From Candidatus Kapaibacterium sp. (lineage in GTDB: Bacteria > Bacteroidota > Ignavibacteria > Kapaibacteriales > UBA2268), in contig JAMLHE010000015.1 in NCBI GenBank assembly GCA_023957315.1, positions 1 through 64,000 on the forward strand: a stretch of 64,000 nt of DNA, in the 5' to 3' direction. The notes under the pieces are model-generated. The model was not told where the DNA came from. It searched no databases and saw only the letters and a program-made list of their open reading frames with translations. Both the position numbers and the translations under genes were made by a program. This document shows positions 9,223 through 17,768 of this stretch, one piece after another; within the stretch, counting starts at the first letter, position 1; every line of letters begins with the position of its first letter.

Positions 9223-9789
9223 TTATTTCATACTAATGTCTTTCAAATAAGGGTTAAGTATAGATTTAATCTTTTGCTTAGCCCTAAAAACTCTTGATTT
9301 TGCATTTCCGAGAGATATGCCCGTCACTTCGGCAATCTCCTCGTAGCTCAAACCGCTATATTCTCTCAACACAAAGGCTTCCCGATAGTCGTCCTCGAGC
9401 AAATCCAGCGAGCGTGTAATCAAATCTAACAGTTCCTTTTGTTCGTAATTTGTACCTGTGCTGACGTAGTAATCCACTTCGTCAATGTCAATAGTGTTTT
9501 TTTTATCTCGTTTTGCATTCAAACACAAATTGCGAGCGATTTTCATCAAAAAGCCCGGTATATTTGTATTTTCAATGTCCGGTTGTACCTTTTGGTAAAA
9601 TTTGATGAAGGTATCTTGGAAAATGTCATCCGCTTTGTCCTCATCGCCGGTCACTCTGACACAGTAAGCATGAACAATCGAAGAATATCTGTCGTAAAGC
9701 ACGCGAAAAGCTTCCGATGCGTCGGCTTTGTTGCCACTTAGCATCGAAACGAGTTCCACATCTGACAGACTTCTAAAGTTCTTCGCCAT
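9223..9789 (-). CDS. ECF-family RNA polymerase sigma factor
   Basis: A 188-residue sigma-70 factor of the extracytoplasmic function class. Region 2 is visible in LYDRYSSIVHAYCVRVTGDEDKADDIFQDTFIKFYQ-like sequence, read here in two pieces (LYDRYSSIVHAYC and DKADDIFQDTFIKFYQ). Region 4 is AFVLREYSGLSYEEIAEVTG followed by SRVFRAKQKI. The start chosen is MAKNFRSLSD at 9789, since the longer frame adds 19 residues with no family similarity; GAG lies about 8 bases upstream. It heads a three-gene operon with a putative anti-sigma/barrel protein and a lipoprotein. A 216-bp gap separates it from a divergent outer-membrane protein gene, a possible target. The tail KDISMK resembles that of the partial sigma at the right edge. 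Confidence 0.93.
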   Translation of the reverse strand: MAKNFRSLSDVELVSMLSGNKADASEAFRVLYDRYSSIVHAYCVRVTGDEDKADDIFQDTFIKFYQKVQPDIENTNIPGFLMKIARNLCLNAKRDKKNTIDIDEVDYYVSTGTNYEQKELLDLITRSLDLLEDDYREAFVLREYSGLSYEEIAEVTGISLGNAKSRVFRAKQKIKSILNPYLKDISMK

Positions 9790-10005
9790 TTTCCGCTCAA
9801 ATTTACAATCAGTTATAAATACACTTAACTTATAATTTAGTTGCAAAATATTGTAACTTTTTTGTATTACTGAACATTTATAAGTTTAAATATTGTCAAA
9901 ACAGTTTTTTTATTTTTTGATTGGATTTTGTGCCATGACCCGTTTTTTTTCAGTATTTTAGTTTTTGCTTATTTTAAGAAATAATATCAATTGGAATCAT
10001 AATCG

Positions 10006-10986
10006 ATGAAATCACATTACCAAGCTTTACTATTCGCAATATTCACAATGATTTTTATGTTTGGCGGCAATTCCGACCTGAAGGCACAAAAAAAACCCTA
10101 CAACGTAGTTGCCGGAGAGGAAGAAAAACGAAAGAAAGAAGAATTAGAGCAGTTTGAAGAGGAGAAAGTAGGTCTAAAAATCTTGCTGCAATACAACTCC
10201 TCCAACTCATCATCATTTTATGATGGCGAAGGTGATAATTTGACACACTATGCAGATACAAATGTAGTCGCCGGTAAATCGACAGCTTATGGATTCAACG
10301 ACGTGACCCACAACATCGAGCTTTTCGCGGGCTATGAAGTTTACAAAAATTTGACTTTCGGTATTAGATTGCCATTCTCGCTGATTTACTACGATGAAAA
10401 CTATATCAACTTTTCAAGCACAGGCAGCGTAACTAATAAAGTACTACGGTATGAAGACCACATAAGCCAATTAGATTTCATAGGTCTCGGAGCGAACTAC
10501 GTATATACTTACAAATCCTTTTTTTCGGATTTCAATCTCAATGTCGCAATACCGACCGCTGCAGAGCCTATCTTTGGCGATTCGACGAGTTTCTCCAGAT
10601 ATTTCCCATTCGAAATCGCACCCCAAATCACTTCCGGAATCATAGGTGAGAAATATGCAATTCTGACAGAACTCGGCTATCGAATAAGAGGTGGCGAATA
10701 CTCCGATATGTTGATTGCGAATCTGAATTTTATGCTGACATCGGTACCCGATACCGAAATGAGGGCATTCATCCAATCCGCTTACTCATTCGACACGATT
10801 GAAGAGACTGCAATACTTGACGCTCGTCACAATCCATATAAAGAAATTTACATGAGAGTCGGGTTTGCATTCAAAATTTTGGTGGAAAAGACATTTCATG
10901 CCGAATTTATTTATCGAGTGACACTATTCGGTATTAATACCCGAAAAACCGCCGGATACTCAATTGTTTTGGGGCTTCACCTTTAG
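10006..10986 (+). CDS. Putative outer-membrane beta-barrel protein
   Basis: A 326-residue protein with an N-terminal signal peptide ending near SDLKAQ. A short highly charged segment follows (KRKKEELEQFEEEK), then alternating hydrophobic and aromatic strands throughout (for example NLTFGIRLPFSLIYYD, LDFIGLGANYVYTY, IYMRVGFAFKILVE), closing with a strand ending IVLGLHL. This is the pattern of an outer-membrane barrel of about 12 strands. No specific family was recognised, so no substrate can be given. It is divergent from the ECF sigma operon and could belong to its regulon, but that is only positional. Confidence 0.7.
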   Translation: MKSHYQALLFAIFTMIFMFGGNSDLKAQKKPYNVVAGEEEKRKKEELEQFEEEKVGLKILLQYNSSNSSSFYDGEGDNLTHYADTNVVAGKSTAYGFNDVTHNIELFAGYEVYKNLTFGIRLPFSLIYYDENYINFSSTGSVTNKVLRYEDHISQLDFIGLGANYVYTYKSFFSDFNLNVAIPTAAEPIFGDSTSFSRYFPFEIAPQITSGIIGEKYAILTELGYRIRGGEYSDMLIANLNFMLTSVPDTEMRAFIQSAYSFDTIEETAILDARHNPYKEIYMRVGFAFKILVEKTFHAEFIYRVTLFGINTRKTAGYSIVLGLHL

Positions 10987-11162
10987 GTAAGTAACCATAA
11001 ATCATATCATTACCAAGATACCTGCAATTATAAAACTAAGATTTCGTTTATATAATTTGAAATAATTCACATTATTTAAACTTATTTGGATATTTTCAAT
11101 ATTTTAATAAGAAAGATTTTACTTGATTTAGGTTATGTTTCACAATAGGAGTACAACTCCGA

Positions 11163-11954
11163 ATGCCTTTAATATCTTTTATACGGAAGCAGATGTATAT
11201 TTTTGCAGCTCCTGCATTGATAACAATCATCTTGCTTTCGATACACATTTTAGTGAGTGCGAAAGAGCCAAATCGGGAAACCCTCCGTTCCAAGATTGTG
11301 GCTATCGCTGATACGACTCAAGTTGACGTTGCAGAACTTGACGTAGCATCAGACTTCCTGCTTACTGTAAATGGAACAGCGTCCTATTACGGGAAATATT
11401 TCCACAACAGACGCACTGCGAGTGGCGAAAAATACAATATGTACGAATATACAGCTGCTCATAGAAAACTCCCATTCGGGACAATCTTGAAAGTTACTAA
11501 TGTTATAAACGGACTTTCGACACTTGTCAGAATCAACGACCGCGGACCTTATGTAGGCAAAAGAGTCATTGACCTTTCCTACAAATCGGCACAAGCCATT
11601 AATGGTCTCGGTTTGCCCAAAGTTTCATTTGAAGGATTCATCCCGGGGAAAATTGACATTCCTGATGACGGAAAATACTTCTTTGCGTATTCATTGACTG
11701 AGAATCCTGTATGTTTGCCCTCTGATAAAGTTGAAATCATAAATCAATTTGACGGATTCCACACTACAGTGACAGAATACAAAGCTCTTTTAGCTACGGG
11801 AGCGGACAGTACAGAGTTGTTCATCTTGGTAGATGCTGACGAATATACCGAAAAGCAAGCTGCCAGAGACAACGACACCTATTTTATAGGCAAACTTTCG
11901 ATACCGAAGCAACGTAAAATACCTTTCATGATGGCAGAAAAAGTGTATCCATAA
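11163..11954 (+). CDS. RlpA-like septal ring lytic transglycosylase family protein
   Basis: A 263-residue protein with an N-terminal membrane anchor or signal (residues ~12-32) and a double-psi beta-barrel domain at ~70-155. The RlpA hallmarks are clear: GTASYYGKYFHNRRTASGE, TAAHRKLPFGT (His100) and VRINDRGPY (Asp126), the positions equivalent to catalytic residues in Pseudomonas RlpA, which cleaves glycan strands lacking stem peptides. The C-terminal ~100 residues are not a typical SPOR domain and were not recognised. The start at 11163 has AGGAG 12 bases upstream; Met11 is an alternative. A strong terminator follows. Confidence 0.88.
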   Translation: MPLISFIRKQMYIFAAPALITIILLSIHILVSAKEPNRETLRSKIVAIADTTQVDVAELDVASDFLLTVNGTASYYGKYFHNRRTASGEKYNMYEYTAAHRKLPFGTILKVTNVINGLSTLVRINDRGPYVGKRVIDLSYKSAQAINGLGLPKVSFEGFIPGKIDIPDDGKYFFAYSLTENPVCLPSDKVEIINQFDGFHTTVTEYKALLATGADSTELFILVDADEYTEKQAARDNDTYFIGKLSIPKQRKIPFMMAEKVYP

Positions 11955-11982
11955 TTTTTGCTATTTCATGAACAAAATTTTT

Positions 11983-12013
11983 AGAGGCTGATGAATTTCA
12001 GCCTCTTTTTTTT
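11983..12013 (+). terminator. Rho-independent terminator after the RlpA-like gene
   Basis: AGAGGCTGA (11983-11991) and TCAGCCTCT (11998-12006) form a perfect 9-bp stem with a six-base loop followed by a run of T. Confidence 0.9.
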
Positions 12014-12077
12014 ATATATTTGCATATCATTTATTGAGGACAAATTCAAGTATTAAAAATTTATAACATTTATAAAA

Positions 12078-13001
12078 ATGAAGTCAATCTTACACCTGAT
12101 ATTGATATGTTTGATATTGACGCCGCTATCTGCTCAAAGGATGCCGGACAGATTTGTGGTGTTCAATCCCCTATTCAACGTTGCTGATAATCTGCCGGAC
12201 GACAGTACTGCATATATCCATTCTTTCGGGGGATTTGCTGAATTTGCATCCTATGCCATTAAGCGAGACTTTGAGCATGCTTGGAATCAGAAGCTTGGCA
12301 CATTTGTTGAATTTTTCCGTACCGGTAGTTCGTCAAGTCTGGCTTTTGTAGGTCATATCGAGTTTGTCGCAAATTCGGACAATGACATTGGTTTCAAACC
12401 CAGGTCAATTTTCTGGGAAGAAGGATTTGTTTATACCCGCAAAACCGGTGATAATTTCTGGCAGTTGGGCTATATGCACCGCTGCAAACACGATATTGAT
12501 AACTATCTGTATGGCAAAGAGCGTGCATTGATTTTCGGTAGCCTTCAGGGCAAATTTTTGATGCCTTTCGATGTTTTAGAAGAACAAGAAAATGCGCTGT
12601 TTGCTCTACGTGGTGAATTATACACTATCAGACAGGACTACCGCTACCCTAATAGCTGGATGCCGGTCAATTCCAATTGGAAACAACTTATCGGTTCGCT
12701 TGGTTTCAACTTTAATTTTACAAAAAAACTTAGCAGCCACTATTGGAATTATTACTTTAGCTCATATTCAATGATAAATTTTTACAGCAAAAATGAAGAA
12801 TTTCTCGACCGTTTCAGCAGTTTTCAGAAAGCTGACATAAATGTCGGGATTGCAACAGGGATAGCGATTAGAGGCAAAGCGGAATTCAGAATAGGATTGA
12901 CTTATGACTATCTGTCGGACACGGGAATCAACCCATATCCTGAAAAAGCACATTTGGTAAAATTAGGAGTATTCATACTCAATCACACTTCCTATCGTTA
13001 A
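12078..13001 (+). CDS. Putative outer-membrane beta-barrel protein
   Basis: A 307-residue protein with a signal peptide (KSILHLILICLILTPLSAQ). The rest shows regularly spaced amphipathic strands rich in Phe, Tyr and Trp (GTFVEFFRTGSSSSLAFVGH, NFWQLGYMHRC, SHYWNYYFSSYSM, AEFRIGLTYDYL), as expected for a small outer-membrane barrel. No family was recognised. It stands alone between the RlpA terminator and the SOS-type operon. Two Cys residues are isolated and do not form a motif. Confidence 0.7.
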   Translation: MKSILHLILICLILTPLSAQRMPDRFVVFNPLFNVADNLPDDSTAYIHSFGGFAEFASYAIKRDFEHAWNQKLGTFVEFFRTGSSSSLAFVGHIEFVANSDNDIGFKPRSIFWEEGFVYTRKTGDNFWQLGYMHRCKHDIDNYLYGKERALIFGSLQGKFLMPFDVLEEQENALFALRGELYTIRQDYRYPNSWMPVNSNWKQLIGSLGFNFNFTKKLSSHYWNYYFSSYSMINFYSKNEEFLDRFSSFQKADINVGIATGIAIRGKAEFRIGLTYDYLSDTGINPYPEKAHLVKLGVFILNHTSYR

Positions 13002-13061
13002 GAAAAAATCTGGTTCGGCACAGCAACTATTCATGTCGTTAAACGTTTTAATATTATCGCT

Positions 13062-13137
13062 TTGGCATAATGCTACAGCGACTTTCGTTCAAATTTCATT
13101 CTCCTTTGATATTATGCCAATTATTGTATAAGTTTGC
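13062..13137 (+). promoter_or_regulatory. umuD promoter overlapped by a perfect 10-bp inverted repeat
   Basis: TTGGCATAAT (13062-13071) and ATTATGCCAA (13111-13120) form a perfect inverted repeat with a 39-bp spacer. A Bacteroidota-type promoter, TTTG then 20 bases then TAAGTTTG, lies directly over the right arm, so the arm sits between the -33 and -7 elements. This is a good place for a repressor of the SOS-type operon downstream. No classical LexA box was seen. Confidence 0.55.
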
Positions 13138-13162
13138 ATATCATTTTTACCGAGGAATTTTA

Positions 13163-13615
13163 ATGGCATTATTGAAATTACATAGCAGCCCTACATTGGT
13201 AATTTACTCCGCAAACACAGCTACGGAGCTTGAATTACCTTTGCTCCCCTTTACTTTTAGTGCAGGTTTCCCATCGCCGGCTTTAGATTTTGTGGACTTA
13301 AACATTGACCTGAACAAGCATTTAATCGAACATCCGGCTGCGACTTTCTACGGCAGAGTGCAAGGCGAATCTATGCGGGGTGCAGGTATAAATAATGGCG
13401 ACCTATTAGTCATAGACAAAAGCATCGAACCCGCCGATGGAAAAATCGCAGTTTGCTACATTGACGGTGAATTTACATTGAAACGTATCAAAATTGACAA
13501 AAGCGGAATTTGGCTAATGCCCGAAAACGATACATACAAACCCATCAAAGTCGAGGAGCATCACAACCTTGAAGTTTGGGGCGTCGTAACATTTATCATC
13601 AAAAAGCCACTGTAA
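13163..13615 (+). CDS. umuD: UmuD-like SOS mutagenesis protein (LexA-type self-cleaving peptidase)
   Basis: A 150-residue protein starting at MALLKLHSS, with GAGGAA upstream; the longer frame beginning at 13070 would add 31 residues that span the promoter. It is a LexA/UmuD S24 peptidase: cleavage site Ala34-Gly35 in SAGFPSP, nucleophile Ser70 in GESMRGAG and general base Lys107 in FTLKRI. The spacing of these residues matches E. coli UmuD (25, 60, 97). Self-cleavage on RecA filaments yields the active UmuD' subunit of DNA polymerase V. The stop overlaps the umuC start (TAATG), so translation is coupled. Confidence 0.93.
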   Translation: MALLKLHSSPTLVIYSANTATELELPLLPFTFSAGFPSPALDFVDLNIDLNKHLIEHPAATFYGRVQGESMRGAGINNGDLLVIDKSIEPADGKIAVCYIDGEFTLKRIKIDKSGIWLMPENDTYKPIKVEEHHNLEVWGVVTFIIKKPL

Positions 13616-14874
13616 TGTTTGCTCTCATTGACTGCAATAATTTTTATGCTTCCTGCGAGCGTGTTTTCCGCCCCGACCTCGTGGGCAAGCCTGTTGTGGT
13701 ACTTTCCAACAACGACGGCTGTGTGATTGCGCGCAGTAACGAAGCTAAGGCAGTCGGTATTCCAATGGGTGCACCACTTTTTGAATATGAAGAACTGCTC
13801 AACAAGCACAATGTGCAAGTCTTCTCGGCAAATTTTGCTTTATATGGCGACATGAGCCAACGCGTAATGAGTATTTTGGAGCAATACAGCCCCGAGATGG
13901 AAATTTACAGCATTGACGAGGCTTTCTTGAAGTTCGATGGATTGGAGCATCTCAATTTGCAGAGCTATTCTAAAGAAATGCGAATCAAAGTGCAAAAATG
14001 GACAGGAATCCCCATAAGCGTAGGTGTAGCACCCACTAAAGCACTTGCAAAAGTGGCAAATCGAATCGCCAAAAAATTCCCGAAAGAAACCGAAGGTGCC
14101 TACATCATAGATACCGATGAAAAGCGAATCAAGGCACTTAAATGGTTAAAAATCGAAGACGTCTGGGGAATTGGACGCCAACACAGCAAAAGACTAATCT
14201 CAGTTGGGGTAATTACGGCATACGACTTTGTGCAACTTGACGATGCTTGGGTAAAAAAGCAGATGGCAATTGTAGGCTTGCGTCTGAAGCACGATTTGCA
14301 GGGCATTCCCACATTAGGCTTAGATGCAGTGCAATCCAAGAAAAGCATCGCAACTACGCGTTCATTTGAAGCAAATTACACCAAGTTGGAACAACTGCAA
14401 GAACGCATTTCGACATTTGCCGTATCGTGTGCCGAGAAGTTGCGCCATCAAAAGTCTTGTTGCAATTCGCTCATGGTGTTTGTGCATACCAACGGACACC
14501 GCAAGGACTTGCCACAATACAGCCGAAACATAGTTATTAAATTGCCCTTCGCAACCAATTCAAGCATCGAATTAAGTAGATTTGCACTATTTGCTTTATC
14601 GAAAATATTCAAAGATGGCTACCACTACAAAAAAGCCGGCGTAATCGTGCAAGATTTCACACCCGAAGACAGCCCACAAATCCACCTGTTTGAAAATCGC
14701 GACGAAAGACATATTCCGCTAATGAAAGCTGTGGATGCACTCAACAAAAGCTACGGGCAGCAAAAAATTCGCTTGGCAACTCAAGACCAAAAACGCGTAT
14801 GGAAAATGAAACAAGAAAAGCTCTCACCACGATACACAACCAAACTTTCCGACATCATTAAAATTCATTGCTGA
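13615..14874 (+). CDS. umuC: UmuC-like Y-family DNA polymerase (Pol V catalytic subunit)
   Basis: A 419-residue protein, full length for UmuC. The start at 13615 overlaps the umuD stop. Y-family polymerase motifs are present: [17 protein letters not shown] with Asp6, YSIDEAFL with Asp101-Glu102, and the thumb helix-hairpin-helix region [15 protein letters not shown]. The little-finger domain follows, and the C-terminal UmuC-specific domain closes the protein ([19 protein letters not shown]). With UmuD' it copies across damaged bases at the cost of mutations. Its place in a three-gene unit with umuD and an SRAP gene supports a DNA-damage-induced operon. Confidence 0.95.
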   Translation: MFALIDCNNFYASCERVFRPDLVGKPVVVLSNNDGCVIARSNEAKAVGIPMGAPLFEYEELLNKHNVQVFSANFALYGDMSQRVMSILEQYSPEMEIYSIDEAFLKFDGLEHLNLQSYSKEMRIKVQKWTGIPISVGVAPTKALAKVANRIAKKFPKETEGAYIIDTDEKRIKALKWLKIEDVWGIGRQHSKRLISVGVITAYDFVQLDDAWVKKQMAIVGLRLKHDLQGIPTLGLDAVQSKKSIATTRSFEANYTKLEQLQERISTFAVSCAEKLRHQKSCCNSLMVFVHTNGHRKDLPQYSRNIVIKLPFATNSSIELSRFALFALSKIFKDGYHYKKAGVIVQDFTPEDSPQIHLFENRDERHIPLMKAVDALNKSYGQQKIRLATQDQKRVWKMKQEKLSPRYTTKLSDIIKIHC

Positions 14875-14875
14875 T

Positions 14876-15478
14876 ATGTGCTTCCATTCCCAACAATCGA
14901 AATCGGCTCAAGAGCTAAAACACCGTTTCAAAGCAAAATTTGAGGACGAAGAGGAATTCCGTCCCGAAGTTTACAATGGTTTCCGATTCCCCAAAACACC
15001 CGTAATCACAAGAAGCGATGTTGGCAATATCCAACTATTCTCATGGGGATTAATTCCGCATTGGGCAAAAGACGACAGCATAAGAAAGAGCACGCTGAAT
15101 GCCAGAATTGAAACCATACACGAGAAGCCATCCTTCAGATACGTAGTCCATAACCGTTGTTTGGTGCTTGCCGATGGCTTTTTTGAATGGAAATGGTTAG
15201 ACGAAGCCGGCAAGAAAAAGCAGAAATACCTCATCACCATGCCGGACAATGACGCCTTTGCCTTTGCAGGACTATATAGCCACTGGACCGACCGCAACAC
15301 AGGCGAAATCATAAGCACCTACACAATTCTCACCACCGAAGCAATCGGATTAATGCGAGAAATTCATAATTCCAAAAAACGTATGCCCGTAATCTTAGAC
15401 CGCTCAAACGAGCAACTATGGCTAACAGGACAAACAGACACACTTCACGAAATTGAATTAATGGCAATGGAGGTGTGA
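14876..15478 (+). CDS. SRAP-domain abasic-site protein (YedK/HMCES family)
   Basis: A 200-residue SOS-response-associated peptidase domain protein. The catalytic Cys2 (MCFHS) is exposed once Met1 is removed. Family motifs are LFSWGLIPHWAKD, LNARIETIHEKPSFR, RCLVLADGFFEWKW, FAFAGLYSHW and EIHNSKKRMPVIL. YedK/HMCES proteins crosslink to abasic sites in single-stranded DNA through Cys2. The gene starts 1 base after umuC and forms the end of the SOS-type operon. Its last ~200 bp are repeated, with changes, at 18761-18962. Confidence 0.93.
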   Translation: MCFHSQQSKSAQELKHRFKAKFEDEEEFRPEVYNGFRFPKTPVITRSDVGNIQLFSWGLIPHWAKDDSIRKSTLNARIETIHEKPSFRYVVHNRCLVLADGFFEWKWLDEAGKKKQKYLITMPDNDAFAFAGLYSHWTDRNTGEIISTYTILTTEAIGLMREIHNSKKRMPVILDRSNEQLWLTGQTDTLHEIELMAMEV

Positions 15479-15762
15479 GAGCATCTTAGCCCCCGCTAAA
15501 ATATTTTGTTAGTTTGCATAATTTTTAGTATTTTGGACATTATACATTTAGGAAATTATGATTATGAGAACTATCCGCCTGAAAATATGTGCATTTTTAT
15601 TGCTTTGTTTCAGCATTGTCAATGCAAACGCAATTAGTCCTGTTTTCAAATGGGCTAAATCTTTTGGCGGCTATGATAATGATTATTTCACAAGTTTCGC
15701 TATTGATAAGGCAGATAATGTTTATCTGACCGGTAATTTCATGCTTACCATGGAATTTGGCG
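15277..15762 (+). repeat. 486-bp direct repeat, left copy
   Basis: Covers the 3' third of the SRAP gene, the gap, and the first ~200 bp of a T9SS propeller gene. The same order recurs at 18761-19247 with scattered substitutions. Between the two copies lie 2998 bp of unrelated DNA. Similarity stops sharply after the shared TTTGGCG at 15756-15762. Confidence 0.93.
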
Positions 15763-15860
15763 ACCGGATTGGCGTTCTTTTGACTGCACTAACTGGGGCG
15801 ATTGCATCATCTACAGCCGTAACTATGAGTTTGGCAAATATGGCAAAAAAACACGCGTAA
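15558..15860 (+). pseudogene. Chimeric ORF: 5' end of the SBBP/T9SS gene joined to a DUF4010 fragment
   Basis: The first ~68 codons nearly duplicate the N-terminus of the protein at 19043 (signal peptide, FKWAKSFGGYDNDYF). At the repeat end (15762) the reading passes in frame into GVLLTALTGAIASSTAVTMS, which resembles the DUF4010 region of MgtC/SapB-family membrane proteins, and stops after 100 residues. The rest of the DUF4010 protein continues in another frame from 15872. This looks like a dead junction product, although it retains a promoter-like upstream region and a signal peptide, so a short secreted peptide could be made. Confidence 0.8.
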
Positions 15861-15871
15861 GCAATATTTAT

Positions 15872-16417
15872 ATGTCGTGCGTATTAATTGCATCTGTCAT
15901 TATGTTTATTCGGGTTATGATTGAGGTAACCGTTGTAAATATAAATCTGATTCAAACTCTATGGCCCCCGGTATTGAGTTTGATCATATTTATACTGTTG
16001 GGAATATTTTGGTTGTGGAAGTCGGTCCGAGAAAAAGAAGATAAAGAGAAACCGCCACTGAAGCTTAAGAACCCTTTTCAAATAAAAACAGCCATACTAT
16101 TTGCTGTATTGCTGGGTGGAGTACTTTTGGTGGCTGAAACCATGAAGGTATGGTTTGGAGATGAAGGGATTTATATTTTATCTGTTGTTTCGGGTTTGAT
16201 GGATGTCGATGCCATAACGCTTTCGCTCTCAAAAATGGCAACTGAAGAGTTAACAGAACAAGTTGCTGTAACTGGAATTGTACTTGCAGCAGTGACAAAT
16301 ACAATCATTAAAGGGCTTATGTTTGCTTTTATTACCAATGTTAAGGTATCTGTAAAATTAATTCTTGTAATGGTTGGAAGCGGCGTGGCAGGTATTCTTG
16401 TTGTTTTATTTATGTGA
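15872..16417 (+). pseudogene. MgtC/SapB-family DUF4010 membrane protein, N-terminally truncated and frameshifted
   Basis: An ORF of 181 residues with five to six hydrophobic segments. VSGLMDVDAITLSLSKMA and the preceding VIMFIRVMIEVTVVN match the C-terminal half of DUF4010 proteins. Upstream, the same frame stays open back to about 15827 (EFGKYGKKTRVSNIY), while the matching upstream DUF4010 residues are in a different frame, so one indel lies near 15825-15850. The N-terminal ~200 residues of the family are absent. DUF4010 proteins are predicted transporters of unknown substrate. This is a remnant cut at the insertion junction. Confidence 0.75.
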
Positions 16418-16430
16418 TAATTTAACATAT

Positions 16431-16610
16431 ATGAGGGCTTTAACGCAATCAGCGCACAATCAATTTTCTTCTTACCTGCTGCTGGCACTGGAATTTTTGA
16501 TAGCAGCGGCTATCACTATAACTGTTATAAACCTAACATTTGAGGAGATTACCATTTGGGCAAGCCTACTGGTTATCGGAATGGTAATCAGCTACTTTCT
16601 GGGAAAATAA
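16431..16610 (+). CDS. Small membrane protein resembling the C-terminal half of DUF1622
   Basis: A 59-residue protein with two hydrophobic segments. The stretch YLLLALEFLIAAAITITVI and the ending LLVIGMVISYFLGK resemble the second half of DUF1622 membrane proteins, which are usually about twice as long. The start used is ATG at 16431; the frame extends upstream without a convincing start, and no Shine-Dalgarno site is seen. It may be a truncated relative or a genuine short form. Function unknown. It lies 13 bp after the DUF4010 remnant within the foreign segment. Confidence 0.5.
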   Translation: MRALTQSAHNQFSSYLLLALEFLIAAAITITVINLTFEEITIWASLLVIGMVISYFLGK

Positions 16611-16689
16611 TTTGCAAAGCTCAATAAAAATGGTTATTTTACGTGTAACGTATTAACTGAATATTTATTAACCACTAATTTTTAAAACG

Positions 16690-16965
16690 ATGAGCACAAA
16701 AGAAAAAGTAAAAAAGCAGATTGATGAAATGGACGACCAAATTGGTGTTTGGGAAGCCAAAATTGAAAGCGCTAAAGCTGAAACCAAAGCTGAATACAAA
16801 GAGAAAATGGCTGCTTTGAAAGCCAAAAGAAATGAAGTGAAGACTAAGTATGACGAGCTGGCCGATGCCACAGAAGAAAAATGGGAAGAAGCCAAAGATG
16901 TTTTTTCTTCGGCTTCGGAATCTTTCAAAGAAAAGTTTAACAAGCTTAAATCCATGTTTAATTAA
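16690..16965 (+). CDS. Short coiled-coil protein (sll1863-like stress protein family)
   Basis: A 91-residue, highly charged, all-helical protein (MSTKEKVKKQIDEMDDQIGV, then Lys/Glu/Ala heptads, then SFKEKFNKLKSMFN). It has the size and composition of the sll1863-type stress response proteins. No catalytic motif is present. Such proteins often sit near envelope or metal stress genes, as here. Function unproven. A perfect 11-bp hairpin follows the stop. Confidence 0.7.
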   Translation: MSTKEKVKKQIDEMDDQIGVWEAKIESAKAETKAEYKEKMAALKAKRNEVKTKYDELADATEEKWEEAKDVFSSASESFKEKFNKLKSMFN

Positions 16966-16980
16966 ACGTGAATAGTTGAT

Positions 16981-17008
16981 TTTGCAGGCTACACGTATAG
17001 CCTGCAAA
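16981..17008. terminator. Perfect hairpin after the coiled-coil gene
   Basis: TTTGCAGGCTA (16981-16991) pairs perfectly with TAGCCTGCAAA (16998-17008). The T run after it is weak, so it may be a terminator or an mRNA 3'-end stabiliser. Confidence 0.6.
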
Positions 17009-17112
17009 TATCAGTTTTAAAATTGACTAAAATTAAAAAAAGAGTTAGCCGAAAATCTTTAATTTAAGAGTAGGTACAAAATTAAACAAAACAAAAAAAG
17101 GAGAACAACAAA

Positions 17113-17517
17113 ATGGGGAAAATTAGAATTTTAGCAATCATTTTTGCAGTGGCATTAATGGCTTCTTGTGCATCAACTATAAAGTTCCCAATATCACAAG
17201 TAACCCCCGCAGCTGACATAACTGCGAAGATAAAGCAGGATAATAACAACAATTACATTATTGAAATAACTGCACTTAATTTATCTGCTGCAAGTAGGTT
17301 AAATCCGCCAAAAAACAATTATAGTGTTTGGGTATTAGTTGGAAATGGTGAAACTAAGAATGTTGGTCAATTAAATCATGAAAATGCTGAAAAAGCATTT
17401 CTGAAAACAGTGACTCCATTTGAGGTGAAAGAAATTTTTATAACTGCAGAAGAACAAGGGAACCTTGCATATCCTGCAGGTGTAGAAATTTCTCGTATTA
17501 CGATTAACGATAAGTAG
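17113..17517 (+). CDS. Small lipoprotein, unknown function
   Basis: A 134-residue protein with a lipoprotein signal (IIFAVALMASCAS, Cys near residue 19) and an AAGGAG ribosome site. The mature part is a single beta-rich domain (NNYSVWVLVGNGETKNVGQL, FEVKEIFITAEEQG). Its layout, a lipid anchor followed by a beta sandwich-like domain, suggests a periplasmic or outer-membrane exposed protein. It was not recognised. It lies within the 3-kb segment between the direct repeats. Confidence 0.7.
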   Translation: MGKIRILAIIFAVALMASCASTIKFPISQVTPAADITAKIKQDNNNNYIIEITALNLSAASRLNPPKNNYSVWVLVGNGETKNVGQLNHENAEKAFLKTVTPFEVKEIFITAEEQGNLAYPAGVEISRITINDK

Positions 17518-17583
17518 TCTATGTGATTATTAAAAATTATAGTATTACTTTTTCTTTATTTGGGCAGTTATTATTTCGGAAGG

Positions 17584-17712
17584 TCAAAATATGGAATTGG
17601 TTAAGCTAAGTTTCTTTAACTGACATATAGAAATTCCACTATCGCTTGATATCACAATTTTGTATATTCCGGATGCTATTTCAGGCGGAATGGGCTTTCG
17701 GTGATTAAAATA
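17584..17712 (-). pseudogene. Possible relic of a T9SS C-terminal sorting domain
   Basis: On the minus strand a 43-codon open stretch reads PPEIASGIYKIVISSDSG...QLKKL before a stop at 17584. The pattern (pSGiYkivi...lkkL) is that of the last strands of a type A sorting domain. A stop at about 17713 separates it from anything upstream. Too short to be certain. Confidence 0.25.
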
Positions 17713-17768
17713 CTTTCACTTGAAGATACAGATAAGTAAAATATTTAATAAAATTTAAAGAGATATTT

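Noticed and set aside
16681..17007. Minus-strand ORFs of 95-110 codons antisense to the coiled-coil gene
   Set aside because: They come from the Lys/Glu/Ala-rich codons read backwards, giving Phe/Ser-rich sequence; the plus-strand protein has a plausible family and start.
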